Assembly: GCF_021018895.1 (NCBI RefSeq)
Contig: NC_079374.1
Span: forward strand, 4,724,212-4,788,211
Origin: Seriola aureovittata
Lineage: Eukaryota; Chordata; Actinopteri; Carangiformes; Carangidae
Reading direction: 5' to 3'
Length of the DNA: 64,000 nt
Shown: piece by piece, positions 13,461 through 25,849 of the stretch
How the letters are laid out: every line of letters starts with the position of its first letter
How positions within the stretch are numbered: the stretch's first letter is position 1
Translations under genes and position numbers: made by a program
The notes under the pieces: model-generated
The model's database searches: none
The model's input: the letters and a program-made list of their open reading frames with translations, nothing else
What the model was told of the DNA's origin: nothing

Positions 13461-13535
13461 TAATATGCTGGTGATGAGTTGAGTGAACTGTGTGCTGTTT
13501 ATATCTACTGCAATGGTCTGAAAAAAAACTACTAG

Positions 13536-13802
13536 AAATTTTAAAGGTCTTTGATTATAAAGCAGGTCAAGCTGAAATGTGCTTTATTTTTACTAGATCA
13601 CCCCGAAAACAGTCCCCCAATCAGAAGAGAGGCTAAGAGTCTCCTCTCTTCTGATTGGCTCACCAACCTGTTGTTACAGGAGCTCCAGAGAGGAGCCTGA
13701 GAGAGGAGATGTTAAACTTCACTGAGATGGTTTTTGTTTCCTAAAACCACAAATATATCTTCTTACGGATCAACACTTCAAATAAATCATGGGACCTTTA
13801 AG
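13536..13802 (-). mobile_element. Palindromic MITE copy (family with 'ttaaaggtccca' ends)
   Basis: The right end reads atgggacctttaa and the left end reads ttttaaaggtctttgattat. A perfect 16-bp inverted repeat (13,617-13,632 and 13,643-13,658; arm ccaatcagaagagagg) encloses a 10-nt loop in the centre. Related copies lie at about 25,850-26,440, 45,858-46,182 and, in fragment form, 47,250-47,360. This copy is internally shortened relative to 45,858-46,182. No protein is encoded. Confidence 0.75.
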
Positions 13803-16180
13803 CTGAATTAACTTGAAATTAATTAACACTATGAGTTATGAGTTAAGTTAATGAGAGAAGATAATTAATTCCACTAAATTAATCCACGCTCTTTTACAGT
13901 GTATTCTGTACTGTATGCAGAATTCCTCCTCTCATCGCAGTCACATATAACAATAATTCTGGCATCAAACCAGCCTATGATCACTACACAGATTTGTTCC
14001 TGCACCATTTCCTAGAAGACCTTTTCACCAGGTACAAGGCGTTCAGCTTTGGCTCACATTCCTATATCAATATTGCGAACAAATGATTTTTCAAAATTTT
14101 CATCCTGTAAGCAAGCCTCAATAAAAAATTAAAGATTTAGGAGGACAGAGATGATGATGATGAATGGGATTTTCCAGTTGTTTTTTTTTTCTCCTGCCCT
14201 GTGCACCAAGGGAAAAAAAGTCTGTCTGAAAAAGTTTTCTCACTCACTTAATATGAGAACACCTCCACAGCTTTAAATAATTCACAAAACAACTTGTAAA
14301 CTTTTTCAGCATTTCTTTCTTTGTACATATTTTATTTAGCCAGTCTGCCTACAGAGAGTTTAGTTTAGTATTTGTGACATTTCATTATTGCTGAACATCA
14401 ATGTTCAACTATGCAGCATCCAAATAGTTTTTACTGTACTTTTCTCCTTGCAATACAAATTATATTTACGTTATCCGTCAAACGTTATACAACACTTTAA
14501 TTTTTACAGAAAAAGGAATCATGCAATCTTAAATCCTGAATTTTTGACTCATCTAACAAAACACACTTTCCATCGTTCCCTCTACAATGAAAATCAAACA
14601 TATCATCAGTACTTTGGTCAAATGTTTAATTTAATGTTTCAGGTTTTTGATTATTCAATACATCGGTTGTGAGATGTGGTTTATCTTTGTTCGCAGGTTT
14701 GTTATGTTGGAGGGGTCAGCCCACTTCCAGGTTGATGGGGTAGATCAGCTGCTCAATCAGGGAGAGGGGAAACAGGTGTGCATCATCAGGTCCACTTAGG
14801 AGTGAGGGACTGCGCAGTACTAGTATGTAGGAAGATAGGTAAAACTGCTCTGTAGTAGATGAGGTTTGAGGTTTTTGCACTTCTGAATAATTTGTTTGTG
14901 CTTATTGTGGAGTGGGGATTGTCAGCAGCAACAGGAAAATACAGTGTGTATTAGTTGTGTGGGGTTTGGTATGCTTCGGGAGTCTAGTATTTGTTGAGCT
15001 CACCCCCATACTTACCTGAGCAGATGGTACACTCCAGTTAGGTGAGAAGGAGAAATGCCATTCAGAGTAGGTTTAATTTATGTATTTATTTTATGAATCT
15101 ATGTTTTAAGTTATTTTTGTTGAATTTAGCAGGGGTTAATTTTTCCTCTGTCTGGTAATATTTTTTATTGATAAATAATTGACCAGTCCGTCACTTGCCT
15201 TTTACTCAGCGTTCTGACAGCAACATACAGAGCTACTTCCTTCCTACTTTTCAAACACTGCCTTTGCACAGACGGAAAGGTTTGTAAGTCATTCAGTGGC
15301 GATCCTACACTCAGCTGCAGGTGAAGAAGCCCATCGAAGCCCAGAAAACCCACCAACACCTACAGACTATTGGGAGATGCTACAATTTACAGATGTTCCC
15401 TGAACGCCAATATTCCCTGATCATCTCGGATGCAGGCAATGTGTAGAAGCTAGCTACAGCACACATCAGGGCCCGACTCAAGGGGTTTTCGAGGCAACAA
15501 CAGTGCACTGTTTAGTGTCTTTGTGGGTGGTTTAAGGGGTTTTATAGTTGCGAGTATGAGGGGCCATCAGGGACCCCCTTTCCCCTTGGGGGGGCGCCCG
15601 ATCATTTGCCTGGTGCACCACTGAAGTCATCAACATGTAGGAACTGTTTGCCTTAAGTTTCATGGCTTCATTTTCTTCCACTGCTGCAAGAAAGTTCGCC
15701 TTAGTCCCTTTGTACCATCACAGGTAGGCAGGCAGAAATTTGTTTTTTAGTTTATGTGAGAAATGTACTTACTGTGTTGAATAGCACACATGCATTGTGC
15801 TAGTGCACTGGAGTTTCCATTGTGTCAAAAGCGTCCTGGGAATGTCACATGTGTCTGTCTAGTCAGACTGTCATTGTGACCTTCACAGAAAAAAAAAATC
15901 TGGGTCTTTTGAAACCTGAAGACGTGTCAAATTACCAGTACGTCCACAGAGGGAAGTGGCTGTCTGAAAGGGGGGGATTCATCTGTACACAAAGCTCTGG
16001 ATCATTCTTACACTAAATCCTCAGAGGAAAATTCACTACCTGAGTCTTCAACAGCATTTTCTTCTGACTGTTGAAATGTTGGGGAGCATCTCTGCTGAAA
16101 CATCTGCTCCTGGTGAATTTTCATTCAGTTCATTCTGCACAGAATTATTAGAGAAAAGCTTCTCACAGCAGATGTACAGT
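13803..16180. other. Intergenic spacer, no supported gene
   Basis: AT-rich. I saw no recognisable coding exon, RNA gene or repeat boundary. About 15,460-15,620 is locally GC-rich, with a G-run of seven at 15,590. Confidence 0.5.
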
Positions 16181-16182
16181 AT

Positions 16183-16560
16183 GTGCAAAAGTTTAAAAGT
16201 AAAGCCAGGATTCTTTCAAAAATAATGGCATGAATAAAAAAAAAAAAAAAGGTAAATAGAATCAATATTCAGTGTGACCTGTAGTACGATGGATATCTGG
16301 CACACTGGGAGAACATCTTGGAGAACTTGCCTCAGCTCTTCTATGGATTTACTGTCTCAGTTTCTTCTGTTTCTTCATGTAATCCCTGACCAACTGCATG
16401 ATGTTGATATCAGGTCTCTGTTGGGTCATTGCATCTATTGCAGGTCTCCTCCTTGTTCTTCTTGTTGCTGAAAATCCAGTAGTTCTTTACGACTCTTGGG
16501 ACCGATCACACGTCTCCCTGTTGGTGTTATGTGACAATCTCAGTTTAACACTGTACAGTT
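16183..16560 (-). pseudogene. Tc1-type transposase remnant (family 2)
   Basis: Read on the minus strand, this is the 3' part of a different Tc1-like family from that at 3478. It preserves wording such as cctgatatcaacatcatgca, the decayed counterpart of the conserved SPDLNxIE region around the last acidic residues of the DDE domain. Words like tgtgcaaaagttt near 16,190 resemble this family's inverted-repeat end. It is heavily mutated and probably ends near 16,560, where similarity fades. Confidence 0.65.
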
Positions 16561-17214
16561 TAGGGCTGCAGCCAGACATGCTATCTCTGCGACACCTGCT
16601 GTCATCAGCGGCTTCTTTTCGCATGTTGGCTTTCAGCTTCACACCAGACACGAGACATCAGTGGCGCATAAGCAGCACTAAAGCTCGCCTCCGCTGACTC
16701 CACACTCTCACCTCAACTATCCTGAGAACCAGCTGGCCTGTCAGCAGCAGCGATCCCGGGGAGCCGAGAGGACAGCAGGTGGACAGATTGTCCAAACCTT
16801 TTCCAACCTGACGGAGACTGAGAGGATGAAGATAGTTTTTAAACAGGCTCAATAGGGAGTCTACAGAGGAAGGTACCGGCATTTCCTGCAGAGCTCTACA
16901 CCAGCACTTGAAAGAGCTTTTCTTTCTTTCCTGAAAACCAAAACTGTAGATTCAGTGTAAATAACAACCGATTAATCAGGATGCCTGGACAGCTTGCAAA
17001 TTAAATATGGTCACAGGTTAATTGTTACATCTGGCCACCCCTATTATAATAATGTTGAAGAGTTAGACGAGACAACAATGTCAGTATTTTGCAATTCTGC
17101 CCCAGATAACCCCAGATTATGTTGAATGTTTTTATGTCAGTTTTAAAATGATTGTTTCATGGTTAAATTGAGACAGTATAAAACGAGCCCATAGGTCGGC
17201 TGTGCAGCAGGTTA

Positions 17215-17530
17215 TTATGACCCATGGTTACGTTTTGTTGTTAGATGACATCTAGTGGTCGTAGTAATTATGACGGGAGCAAAGGGAAAAGTGCGGTGAC
17301 GTAGTATCAAGAGAGACAAAGTTTGCGATATGTGGAGGTTGTGGTGGATGGATGGGTCAACAAAACACATGGACCAGCAGTTTATATTGTAACCATGACA
17401 ACGAAGATCATCTAATGTTGAGGAAATACTTCTCAAATCCCAAATCATGATGTTTTCCTAAACCTAACCGAGCAGTTTTTGTGCCTAAACATAACCAAGC
17501 CATGATATTATTATTGTAGCCATGGCGACA
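17215..17530 (+). repeat. Dispersed repeat, copy 1 of 2 in the window
   Basis: Shares order and wording with 22,480-22,745: gacatctagtggtcgtagtaat versus gacctctagtggccatagtaatt, then ggtgacgtagtat, then accatgacaacgaag versus accctgacaacgaagg, then gaggaaatact versus aaggaagtact. Both copies are in the same orientation. The family is unnamed to me and shows no coding capacity. Confidence 0.7.
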
Positions 17531-17659
17531 TGGCGATCCGGTACACCTGCTGCCGTAGGGGTGCTCTTTTAGTAGACACTCCTAGGGGTGTTTCATAGGT
17601 TTGAGAAAAATGTCCTATATGGTTTGTTGAAGTTGGACGATTTGTTCAGGCTTCATGAA

Positions 17660-17960
17660 ATTAACCAGTCAGCCAATCACATGGCAGCAGTGCAGTTCAT
17701 TAAAATCTTGTAGGCGCTTCAGTTGATGTGACTTTCACACACACAACAGTTTGTAGAGTTTTTACTCTGATGCAGATGGTAGAGTCAGAATCTGGCGTCA
17801 ACAGCATTAATCAATGGACCCATCATGCGTTGTGTCAACAGTCCAGGTGTGGGGAATGTTGCATCCCTTTATTTACCATCTTTTAATGGCTGCCTCCAGC
17901 AGGATAATGCTCCATGTCACACAATAACAGTGAGATCAGTGACCTCCCCAACGTGGTTAC
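17660..17960 (+). pseudogene. Internally deleted Tc1-type transposase remnant (family 1)
   Basis: Same family as 3478-4015. It begins with gccaatcacatggcagcagtgcag, jumps from the N-terminal part (acacacaacagtttgtagag) straight to gcagatggtagagtcagaat, and ends with the aggataatgctccatgtcac segment. At least half of the transposase is missing. No open frame survives. Confidence 0.8.
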
Positions 17961-18880
17961 ACCAACACACTACAGCCTTATCATAAATATATGTTATGAG
18001 CCATATGGAGTGATATTATGAGAATCCTTATTAACAGCAGGGATATTATTCACTTCAGCATCATTAAGTTTCTGCTCTGTCACTAACACTCCATCAGGCT
18101 GCACGTCATGTAAGGCTTTCTCTGCATACAAATGATGAATGAGAAAATCTAATCAAGCTTGTTTTTTTTTTTTTTTACTGAATCATTCTTATGTTTGTCA
18201 GGTTTAATTAAAAAATAAAGAGCAAACTTAACAATTTAATTGTTAATTTAATTCTGTTACACAGGAATTTGTGATGCTCTCAGTTATTTGTCCATTGAGA
18301 AAACTCTTCATGAGACTAGGGAGCAGCCAAACAAGAGAGGTCAACTGGAATTATAATTGTAATTGTATTTTTTGAGGGTCTTTATATATTAAGAGATTAC
18401 ACAACACATTTATTGTTAATAACACAGTGACCAATACTAAACACTACAACTAACACAAGATGCAAAGGGGAACAGAAGTACAAAGCTGTGAGTGAATAAA
18501 TGAGCAAGAGTTTTGAATCTATTTTGGTGGCATGGAAAACCTATCAATTATGAAAGAACCACGGTTTGAGCAAGTTGATTTGAGGTTTGTGGGACACTTG
18601 CATGCACTTAATGTTGCAGAGTTGGGACTCTAATTTTTCTTTTAGATGCTCATAGGAAAGTTATGGTTTGACCACCCAGAAGCTTCGTCCCATATTTCTA
18701 TTGTATTGTAGGTTTCAATCAATCAATAGCGAAAATCTCATTAAATTCTAGGACATTTTTATTTCAAATTCTGGTTTAATTTACTGCATTCAGTAACATA
18801 ACAGAAAAAATAAACTAGCTTTCTGTGGTACAGCATTACAGCAGTATTGGTTTTGACCAATTTCACTCCAGGTTCCAAAA
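17961..18880. other. Intergenic spacer, no supported gene
   Basis: AT-rich, with poly-T at about 18,163-18,176. No exon, RNA or repeat boundary recognised. Confidence 0.5.
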
Positions 18881-18929
18881 ACCTTAAGGACTGAAACCAG
18901 ATGCTGCTCCACTGGTACCTTGTGTTCGC

Positions 18930-19460
18930 AAACTAGGCCGCCATGCTACCAGCTGCTCTGACTTCCCTCTGACTTCCTTGTTGGACTTCAAAAGGTCCGG
19001 GAAAGTATCAAACCAACATCTTCTGAAGAACCTCCAAGCTGTTCTCCAACACATTGAGTCAGACACTTGAGGGCTATTTATTTGAGTCTTTAAGTATTTA
19101 ATCGGTGTGTTGTACTTCAGAATTCCCCAAGGATTGAACCCACAACCTCAAAACTTCAGAGCACTCTTCTAACACCCTGATGCATTTTTTCAGACACTTC
19201 CAAGTTGTATTTCTTTTACTGTTAGAATTCATAATTCAGGGAGTTTAATAAGGATCAAACCTTAAAACTTCCAAACACTCCTCAAACACCCTGAGCTTCT
19301 TGTTAAAAGGCACTTGACCAGTATATGTTAGAGCCTTTACTTGCTGTAGGTGTCGTACTTCAAGAGGTGCAGCATCTGAGGTTGAGCCCAAGATTTCATA
19401 ACTTAAGTTTTGTCCTCCAACATCCTCTCTGATAGGCAGACACTGGCCAAGGTCTCCTAT
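18930..19460. repeat. Decayed tandem array, unit about 125 bp
   Basis: Four diverged copies of a pattern recur at about 19,036, 19,165, 19,283 and 19,415: ctccaacac, cttctaacaccc, ctcaaacaccc and ctccaacatcc. Each is followed within about 15-30 bp by a cagacact or ggcacttg word. A tacttcaga or ggattgaacc word comes between units. Spacing is roughly 120-130 bp. The array looks ancient and I do not recognise it as a named family. Confidence 0.6.
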
Positions 19461-20382
19461 TGACTATTTTAAAAGAAAATTATACTAGCAGTTACACAGA
19501 CCTAAAATAAAAATAAATACATTTTTAAAAAGTATTTTGATGACTTATAAGCTGTCTGCTGCTTTTATTCTAGTTTCCCTGGCGACCTTCTTCAGTTGTT
19601 TGGGCTATTATTTAAGTCACAAGAGTTGACAGAGTTGACAGTAACATTGAACGTGGGTGCCAGCTGGTCTCCATAAATGAACACTGAGTCATGAATTTAT
19701 CCAAGTTGTGCTTGCCCATGGTGGGATGCAAACAAGACATGCTGGATGTTGACTATCAAGGAGCTGGAAGGGTCAAAGGTGGCAGAGTCAGTGTCTTGGT
19801 TTAGTGATCATGCTGGAGATAGGGGGTTCCTTATCTTGAAACTCGGTCTTTGCAGTGAGATGTCTGGGGATCTCACTGATGTGTTGTTGGCCAGCACTCC
19901 CAGGCAACAAGTCCTCCAACCTGAACAACCATAGAGAAAAGTCTTGGCTGTCTGCTTTTGTAACTTAAAGGAAAAAAAACAAAGAGAATAGTCGGTGGGA
20001 CGGTTAAGTTTTATTGAAATACCATGTCTTCTATTTTTTAGCTAATGAAAAGCTATAAACCCTTTAAAGCTGGTACATTCAGAGGAAGTGCCATAATGGC
20101 CTCACTCTGTTAACCTTCACAATGTAAATTTGCCAAGTCTTTCTTAAATACACATGAGGTCTAAACGCCGTATATTTTTACTTGAAATGCACCTACTTTG
20201 TTTGGAAAAAGCCGCCCTAATATTCCTCAAATAGTCAAATAATTTGAGCAAAAGTGTTTCCAAGGTCAACTCTCTGCGGTGTGGACATTTTGCACTAATG
20301 AAAATGTAGCATCACAGAGAACACCTCTCAACAGTAGTGTCAGGTACTATTACAGCCACAAGGGTAAAAGTGGTGTCGGCCT

Positions 20383-21055
20383 AGACTCACTGAGCACTTT
20401 ATTAGGAACACCACACTATTACTGCAGCCTCCCTTTGGTCTCAAGACAGCCTCAGTTCTTCATGTCGGAAGTAGCCATTAGCACATGGTAAACTGTGGCC
20501 ACAAAGGGATGCAGATGGTCATCAATACTTAGATAATCTGTGGCATTCAACCAATGATTGATTGGTTTTGATGAGCCCAAAGTGTGACAGGAGTGGAACC
20601 TGATGGTCATCTGCTGTTGTAGCTCATCCACCTCAAGGTTGGACATGTTGTTCATTCTTAGATGCTTTTCTGCTCACCACAGTTATAAGAGTGGTTATCT
20701 GAGTAACTGTAGCATTTCTGTCAGCTCCAACCAGTCGGTCGATTCTCCCTTGACCTTTCTCACCAACAAGGTGTTTCCACCACAGAGCTGCTGCTCACTG
20801 GATGTTTTTCTTCTTCTTTTTTTTCTGACTCTAGAGACTGTTGTGTGTGTGAAAATCCCAGGAGATCAGCAGTTTCAGAAACACTCTCAGCAGTCCCTCT
20901 GGCACCAACAACCATGCCTCAGTCAAAGTCACTGAGATCACATTTCTTTCCTCATTCTGATGTTTGATGTGAACATTAACTGAAGCACCTGACCTGTATC
21001 TGCAGGATTTGATGCATTGCATTGCTGCTCCATGATTGGCCGCTGGGATGCATGA
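20383..21055 (-). pseudogene. Tc1-type transposon with one terminal repeat (family 1), minus strand
   Basis: Read on the minus strand this is the best-preserved family-1 copy. The element's 3' terminal repeat is present as gagcactttattaggaaca at about 20,389-20,408. The body includes matches to the DNA-binding domain (ggattttcacacacacaaca and tgatctcagtgactttga on the complement) and to the region near the start (gcaatgcatcaaatcctgca). It is about 670 bp against roughly 1.2 kb for a full element, so the DDE domain is largely deleted and the 5' terminal repeat is missing. The 150-codon frame at 20,831-21,283 on this strand is a by-product. Confidence 0.88.
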
Positions 21056-22107
21056 ATAAACAAGTGTACCGGTATTCAGTAGTGTATAATTAAAGACTTT
21101 GTGATATAAGTGCTCGTATGACAAGACAGCTTTAGCAACAGGGAGGCGATTTAAGTCAATTAACCCTGCTGCCTGAGATACTCTCTGGAGCACCAAATGT
21201 GTATTAATCTGAATCTGAAAAACGCACAATTTACTTCTGTTAGAGTGACGATTGCTAAACACAACAGTGCCCATCCATTTCAAGACATTATTTAATCTTT
21301 TTAAAAATGAAACTACTTACTTGTGACCTGTTTTTGAAGATTTACGCCTTCACGCCAGCAATCAGTCGCAGTATTTATAGAGAGCAATCCACAGTCTGTC
21401 TTAATTACTGACAGCAAAATTAGGGTTTCTGAAGCCCTGGAGCTTTCCAGCCAATTGCATCATTGCATCAGAACTATTATTGGAAGCATAATTCAACACA
21501 GTGTTACCCCACTGACACCTGCTGATGAGGAAAATGTTTGAAGCAAACAGACCATGACGCGCCACTTCATGCACAGAAAGATTAACTGGAACGTAACAAA
21601 TATTACTCCCGCTGTAACCAACAAGGATTATCATGATATATGATCAGACCGATGATGTTGTGACCCCCAGTTTCACGAGACCTTGTGTGAGAATTAACAT
21701 TGCGTTGCCCTGCTGCTGAATAAAAACCTACCAAACAACAAAAGAGCTAAGGACATTAATCCTCCTGCACTTTCCACCACCGACAATCTTGGCCAGCTTG
21801 TGTTTGTGAACTGGAAGCAAAAAAAAAAAGAAAGAAATCGTTCATTATGACCTATAAACCACTTTCCAGAAGTCTCCGTTCCTCTGATTCACTCACTGAC
21901 TCACCCAGACAGAGACCTCTGCCCTGAGGTCAGTGACCTTCCAGTATCATCGCGCTTAAAACTCTTGGCTCTCGATGCGAGGATTTTATGTGGAATTGGA
22001 ATTTCAGCTTTTAAAATAGCTTTGAGTTCAGCCAGGAACAGATCAAAATGACTACTACCATAGGCAGACTACTGCCACCCACCATAAACGGAAGTTTTTA
22101 TCTATTT
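21056..22107. other. Intergenic spacer, no supported gene
   Basis: No coding exon or RNA recognised; no repeat boundary seen. Confidence 0.5.
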
Positions 22108-22122
22108 AAAAAATGCATTGTG

Positions 22123-22330
22123 GGGGCGTTGTGTAGCGTAGTGGTTTAAGCAGGCGCCCCATGTGTAGAGGCTACAGTCCTCGCTGCAGTCGGCCCCGGT
22201 TCGAATCCCGCATCGGACGGCTTTTCACTGCATGTCATTCCCCCTCTCTCTGCCTCCCCGTTTCCCGTCACTGTGCTGTCCATTAAAGGCATAAAAGCCC
22301 AAAAAAATATACTTATATACTTTAAAAAAA
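22123..22330 (+). mobile_element. tRNA-derived SINE with target-site duplications
   Basis: The head has a pol III box A-like segment (gtgtagcgtagtggttta) and a box B (ggttcgaatcc) about 40 nt downstream. A non-tRNA body follows (tgcatgtcattccccctctc) with a tail ending in cattaaaggcataaaagccc and an A/T-rich 3' end. It is flanked by 15-bp direct repeats aaaaaatgcattgtg at 22,108-22,122 and 22,331-22,345. This head, body and tail layout is a common percomorph SINE. It is mobilised in trans by a LINE and encodes no protein. The near-perfect duplication suggests a fairly recent insertion. Confidence 0.93.
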
Positions 22331-22479
22331 AAAAAATGCATTGTGATGGGAAGCTACTTTTTTTTTTGTCTGTATCGCGGAGCCTCATCATCATCATCAA
22401 CATTCACCCTCAAACCATGACAAGGAGATTTCATGACCACAGGACTTAACTTAGAACAAATTTGAGCTTATTTATAGTT

Positions 22480-22745
22480 ATATTTTGCAGATTGGCGACC
22501 TCTAGTGGCCATAGTAATTAGAACATTGGTGACGTAGTATAGTGACCTTCAAAGTTTGTGTTAGGTCGGGGTGATTGGGAAACACAGGTGAACAAATGAT
22601 TCTCAATTTTGTTTCTTGTATCCATGATTATCCCACAACCTTAACCATGTGTCTATTTTTGTAAACCCTGACAACGAAGGTCCTCTAACCGTAAGGAAGT
22701 ACTTATTTTAACACAAAACAAGATATTTTCCTTGTTGGGTTCGTT
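22480..22745 (+). repeat. Dispersed repeat, copy 2 of 2 in the window
   Basis: Second copy of the family at 17,215-17,530, in the same orientation, with the cctctagtggccatagtaat and ggtgacgtagtat blocks and the tgacaacgaagg block in the same order. Confidence 0.7.
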
Positions 22746-23073
22746 ATAATCTAAGGGAAGGTAGAGAGATGAGCCGACTTCAACATTAATGACTTGTTTG
22801 CTCAAGAAATACTGAAAACAGTCAACATTACAGTTCGTTAAGATAAAAACTAAAGCAATACTTCCTGTTTCACATTGATTCACAACTCTTCCCCGACGAT
22901 TAGCTCATACCCGGATTACCCAAACTACAAGGTGTCAAGAAAAGTCATTTTACCTTTACCTTTATCTAGGCTCAGCTGGACCATTTGTCCACATAGTGAA
23001 TCTGTATCTTGCCCCTTCATCTTATCATTTTCTCTTCAGGCGGCCATAGTTTTACATACTGTGTGTATTCCTG

Positions 23074-23107
<34 letters not shown>

Positions 23108-25055
23108 CACAAACCAGCTCACTTAACGACATCCACACACCCACGAGCCTATTTTCATCACTAGCCACTTTCTCAATACCCAGCACAGATTGCATCACAG
23201 GTACACAAACCCTGCATATCAGATATAACAGAATCCAAAGGGCTTTAATATTGAACACATCAATAAATTCCCAAGTAATATAAACCTACAGCAAATAACC
23301 AGAGACCAGAGACCGGGAGTCACATCCTGCCAGATATGTTTTCAGATATAAACAAAAAAACAAAACAATAAATGAAGTACATTGTGAGTGAACCTTTTAC
23401 TGTTTAGTACAATCTTTTCTGTGACTCTCCAATCATGTTAATAACATAATTTCCACATTGTGTTGATAGCAAAACAAAATTAAAAAATATAATTCATGCG
23501 GCTTTTAATTCCCTCTGAAACATATTACAAGTATGTTGTAAATTAGAAGGGTAAAAACCTAATTTCTAGGAGACACGGTTGCCTGACCAGACAGGTTTCA
23601 TAAGCAAAACACTCAGCTAGAAATCCTCACAACTTATTCGACCTGATTCAATTTTCATTTAGAGAAAACAACAATTAAGCAAATTTACTAAAATTCGGTT
23701 AACCTGACACCCGCTCCCAGTACCAATGGACTGATTTCACTTTGCAGGGGACGAGATATGCAATGATGTCCTCTTTCTCCTTCACTCTTTACCATATTAA
23801 TTAAATTGCAAGTGGTCCGTCAAGGTGAAAACATCAACCTCACACACACACACAGACACAGAGCAAAGTCTTTATAATGGGTTTTTATTCCTACAGGACC
23901 CTCAACTCATCCCTGCAAGAGTCACACAGTCATAAAATCCCGCTCAGACATTTCTGAGAGATGTGACGGAGGGAGTTTGGATCGGCAGGTGGAGGTTGGC
24001 CTTGGATGATAAAATACTGTATAATAAGGGCAATGATGATTAAAACAATAACAATGGGCTGAAGTAAGTGCAGCTCTAGTTGCGGGCACTTCAGCCTCAC
24101 TCTTCATAAAGCGAACTGGACAAAGGAAACCCCCCCACACGACCTGTCCCTCCATCCAGGCTGCCCTCGACGGCCTCCGTGCACTCTGTGCTCGAATTTG
24201 ACAGCGGCTCCTCCCACAGGTTCAGTCCCCGAGATAACAAGAGGTGTTTGTGTGACTGCTTGGACTCTCCTCTCAGTCACAACACTGATGAGCTCCTACA
24301 CGAACCGAGCTGACAGAAACATGAGGCGAGGGTGGCGGAGAGGAGGGGAGGGTGGCGGTAATGTCATGAGCCTGGAGACTTGTCAGCCTCTCACAAAACA
24401 AGAGATTCTCAATTTGAGCTGTGGCAACAGGCTCTTAAAAGTCTTAACCAATAGATGAGAATATGTAGATACTGCAGGTAAAATACAGCTTTAGCTGTCT
24501 GACCATTCCCTCTCCCTGTGTCTATAATGTTTGCTTATGTGTCTGAAGCCTGCGAGCGCTGTCACGGCAGATAGGATCTAGTGAGAGGCTGTTGCTGGAA
24601 GTTTTCAGGCAACAGACTGTGAGGACGCACTGAAGTTCTCGAACACTACATCTGACTGCATCTTGGTTCAGCTTCACAAAAACAAGGAGACACCTTCGCA
24701 ACCAAAAATAAAACCCAACCCGCTAAGAACCTAAGAGGTAAATCAGTGGGGTGTGCAAGGAGATGCTTGTGTTTATGAAGGAGAATCACAGCAGGGCTCA
24801 GGGAAAGACAGGAACACATTACAGTTTGGTTTGTTTGCTGCCAAATAAAGGCAACAGTGTTCGTGAGATATACACCGTGTTACAGAAGGTATAAAAGCTG
24901 GCAAATGTTTCTGTCCTCACGGATGAGATGCAGCTGCCTAGTTAGTGCTTTCAGACCTGACACAAAGATGTTCAAGAGGTCAGTGCGGAATAGTTATAAT
25001 TTACCATTAAATGTTGTCTGCACATCATGAACTACTTTCATAATTTTGTCCTTTC
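22746..25055. other. Intergenic spacer, no supported gene
   Basis: Contains (TC)n at 23,077-23,104 and a short (AC)n near 23,842. About 24,160-24,370 is GC-richer, but no exon could be supported there. Confidence 0.5.
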
Positions 25056-25180
25056 AATGCAGCTCAATTCAATTGTATTTGTACAACACCCAATCATAAC
25101 AGGAGTTTTTCTCAGGACACTTTTGCTATAGAGCACATCTAGACTGTACTCTTTAACACCGTTAATAAGTGTGCAACCTT
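25056..25180 (+). repeat. Common fish 'caattcaattgtatttgta' interspersed repeat fragment
   Basis: The words ctcaattcaattgtatttgt, acaacacccaatcataac and ctcaggacacttttgctata follow a very common teleost repeat in order. The fragment is short, no ends were identified, and its class is uncertain. Confidence 0.6.
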
Positions 25181-25849
25181 GAACATAACCAGCCTCGTGT
25201 TGCATTTGAAAATAGGAAACACACAGCAAGAGGGAACAAACAGCCGCAGACTCCAAGACAGAAGAACGCCAGTCATGTGACCTCCGTCCTACATGGACTC
25301 TGACACTCTAGAATACAGTGCTGCAGGAATGAGTCCTGAAACACAGAAGTTTTAGCATTTTAGAACTTCTAGTTCTCTCGTTCTGAAATAAGGTCCGTGA
25401 TTAACACAAGCTTGTTTTATTATACGACATAAAATACGTCAGTAAATGCCACACTCATGTTTTCTTTAAGCTTACGCTTGTAAGGATGGTCTCAGTTACT
25501 TACAGTTAGTTTTTTAAGTAACCAAACATGATTAGCAAGTTGGATTTACTTTCATACCTTCAAACATGAACCCACAGCTGGATTGTCTTCGCTTTGCCCA
25601 GATGTGGTCGAAAAGTGTTTTCTGCTTAGGAAGGTAGTAAGCCGTGATAAGAGTCGGTCCAATTCTGTAATCAATAAGGAAAGGAACTCCAGTGCTGCCT
25701 GTCTTTCCTCCTTTAGCATAGGAAACACTGGACTTCAAATCAAGATTTCAAATCAAGTTAGGAGAGGAGTATATATCTTCCTTGTGTTATGAATAAAGTT
25801 GGTTAAAAAAAAAAAAAAATCCTAGTGTAAGAGCAGTTCTCTTCACAGA

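Noticed and set aside
13070..13463. Plus-strand frames rich in Cys, Phe, Val and Leu
   Set aside because: Produced by the minisatellite inside the TIR element.
20831..21283. Minus-strand frame of 150 codons
   Set aside because: Lies in and beside the decayed Tc1 element on the same strand; not in the transposase frame throughout.
22140..22215. tRNA gene suggested by boxes A and B
   Set aside because: It is the head of a SINE: no good cloverleaf, followed by a SINE body and flanked by target duplications.
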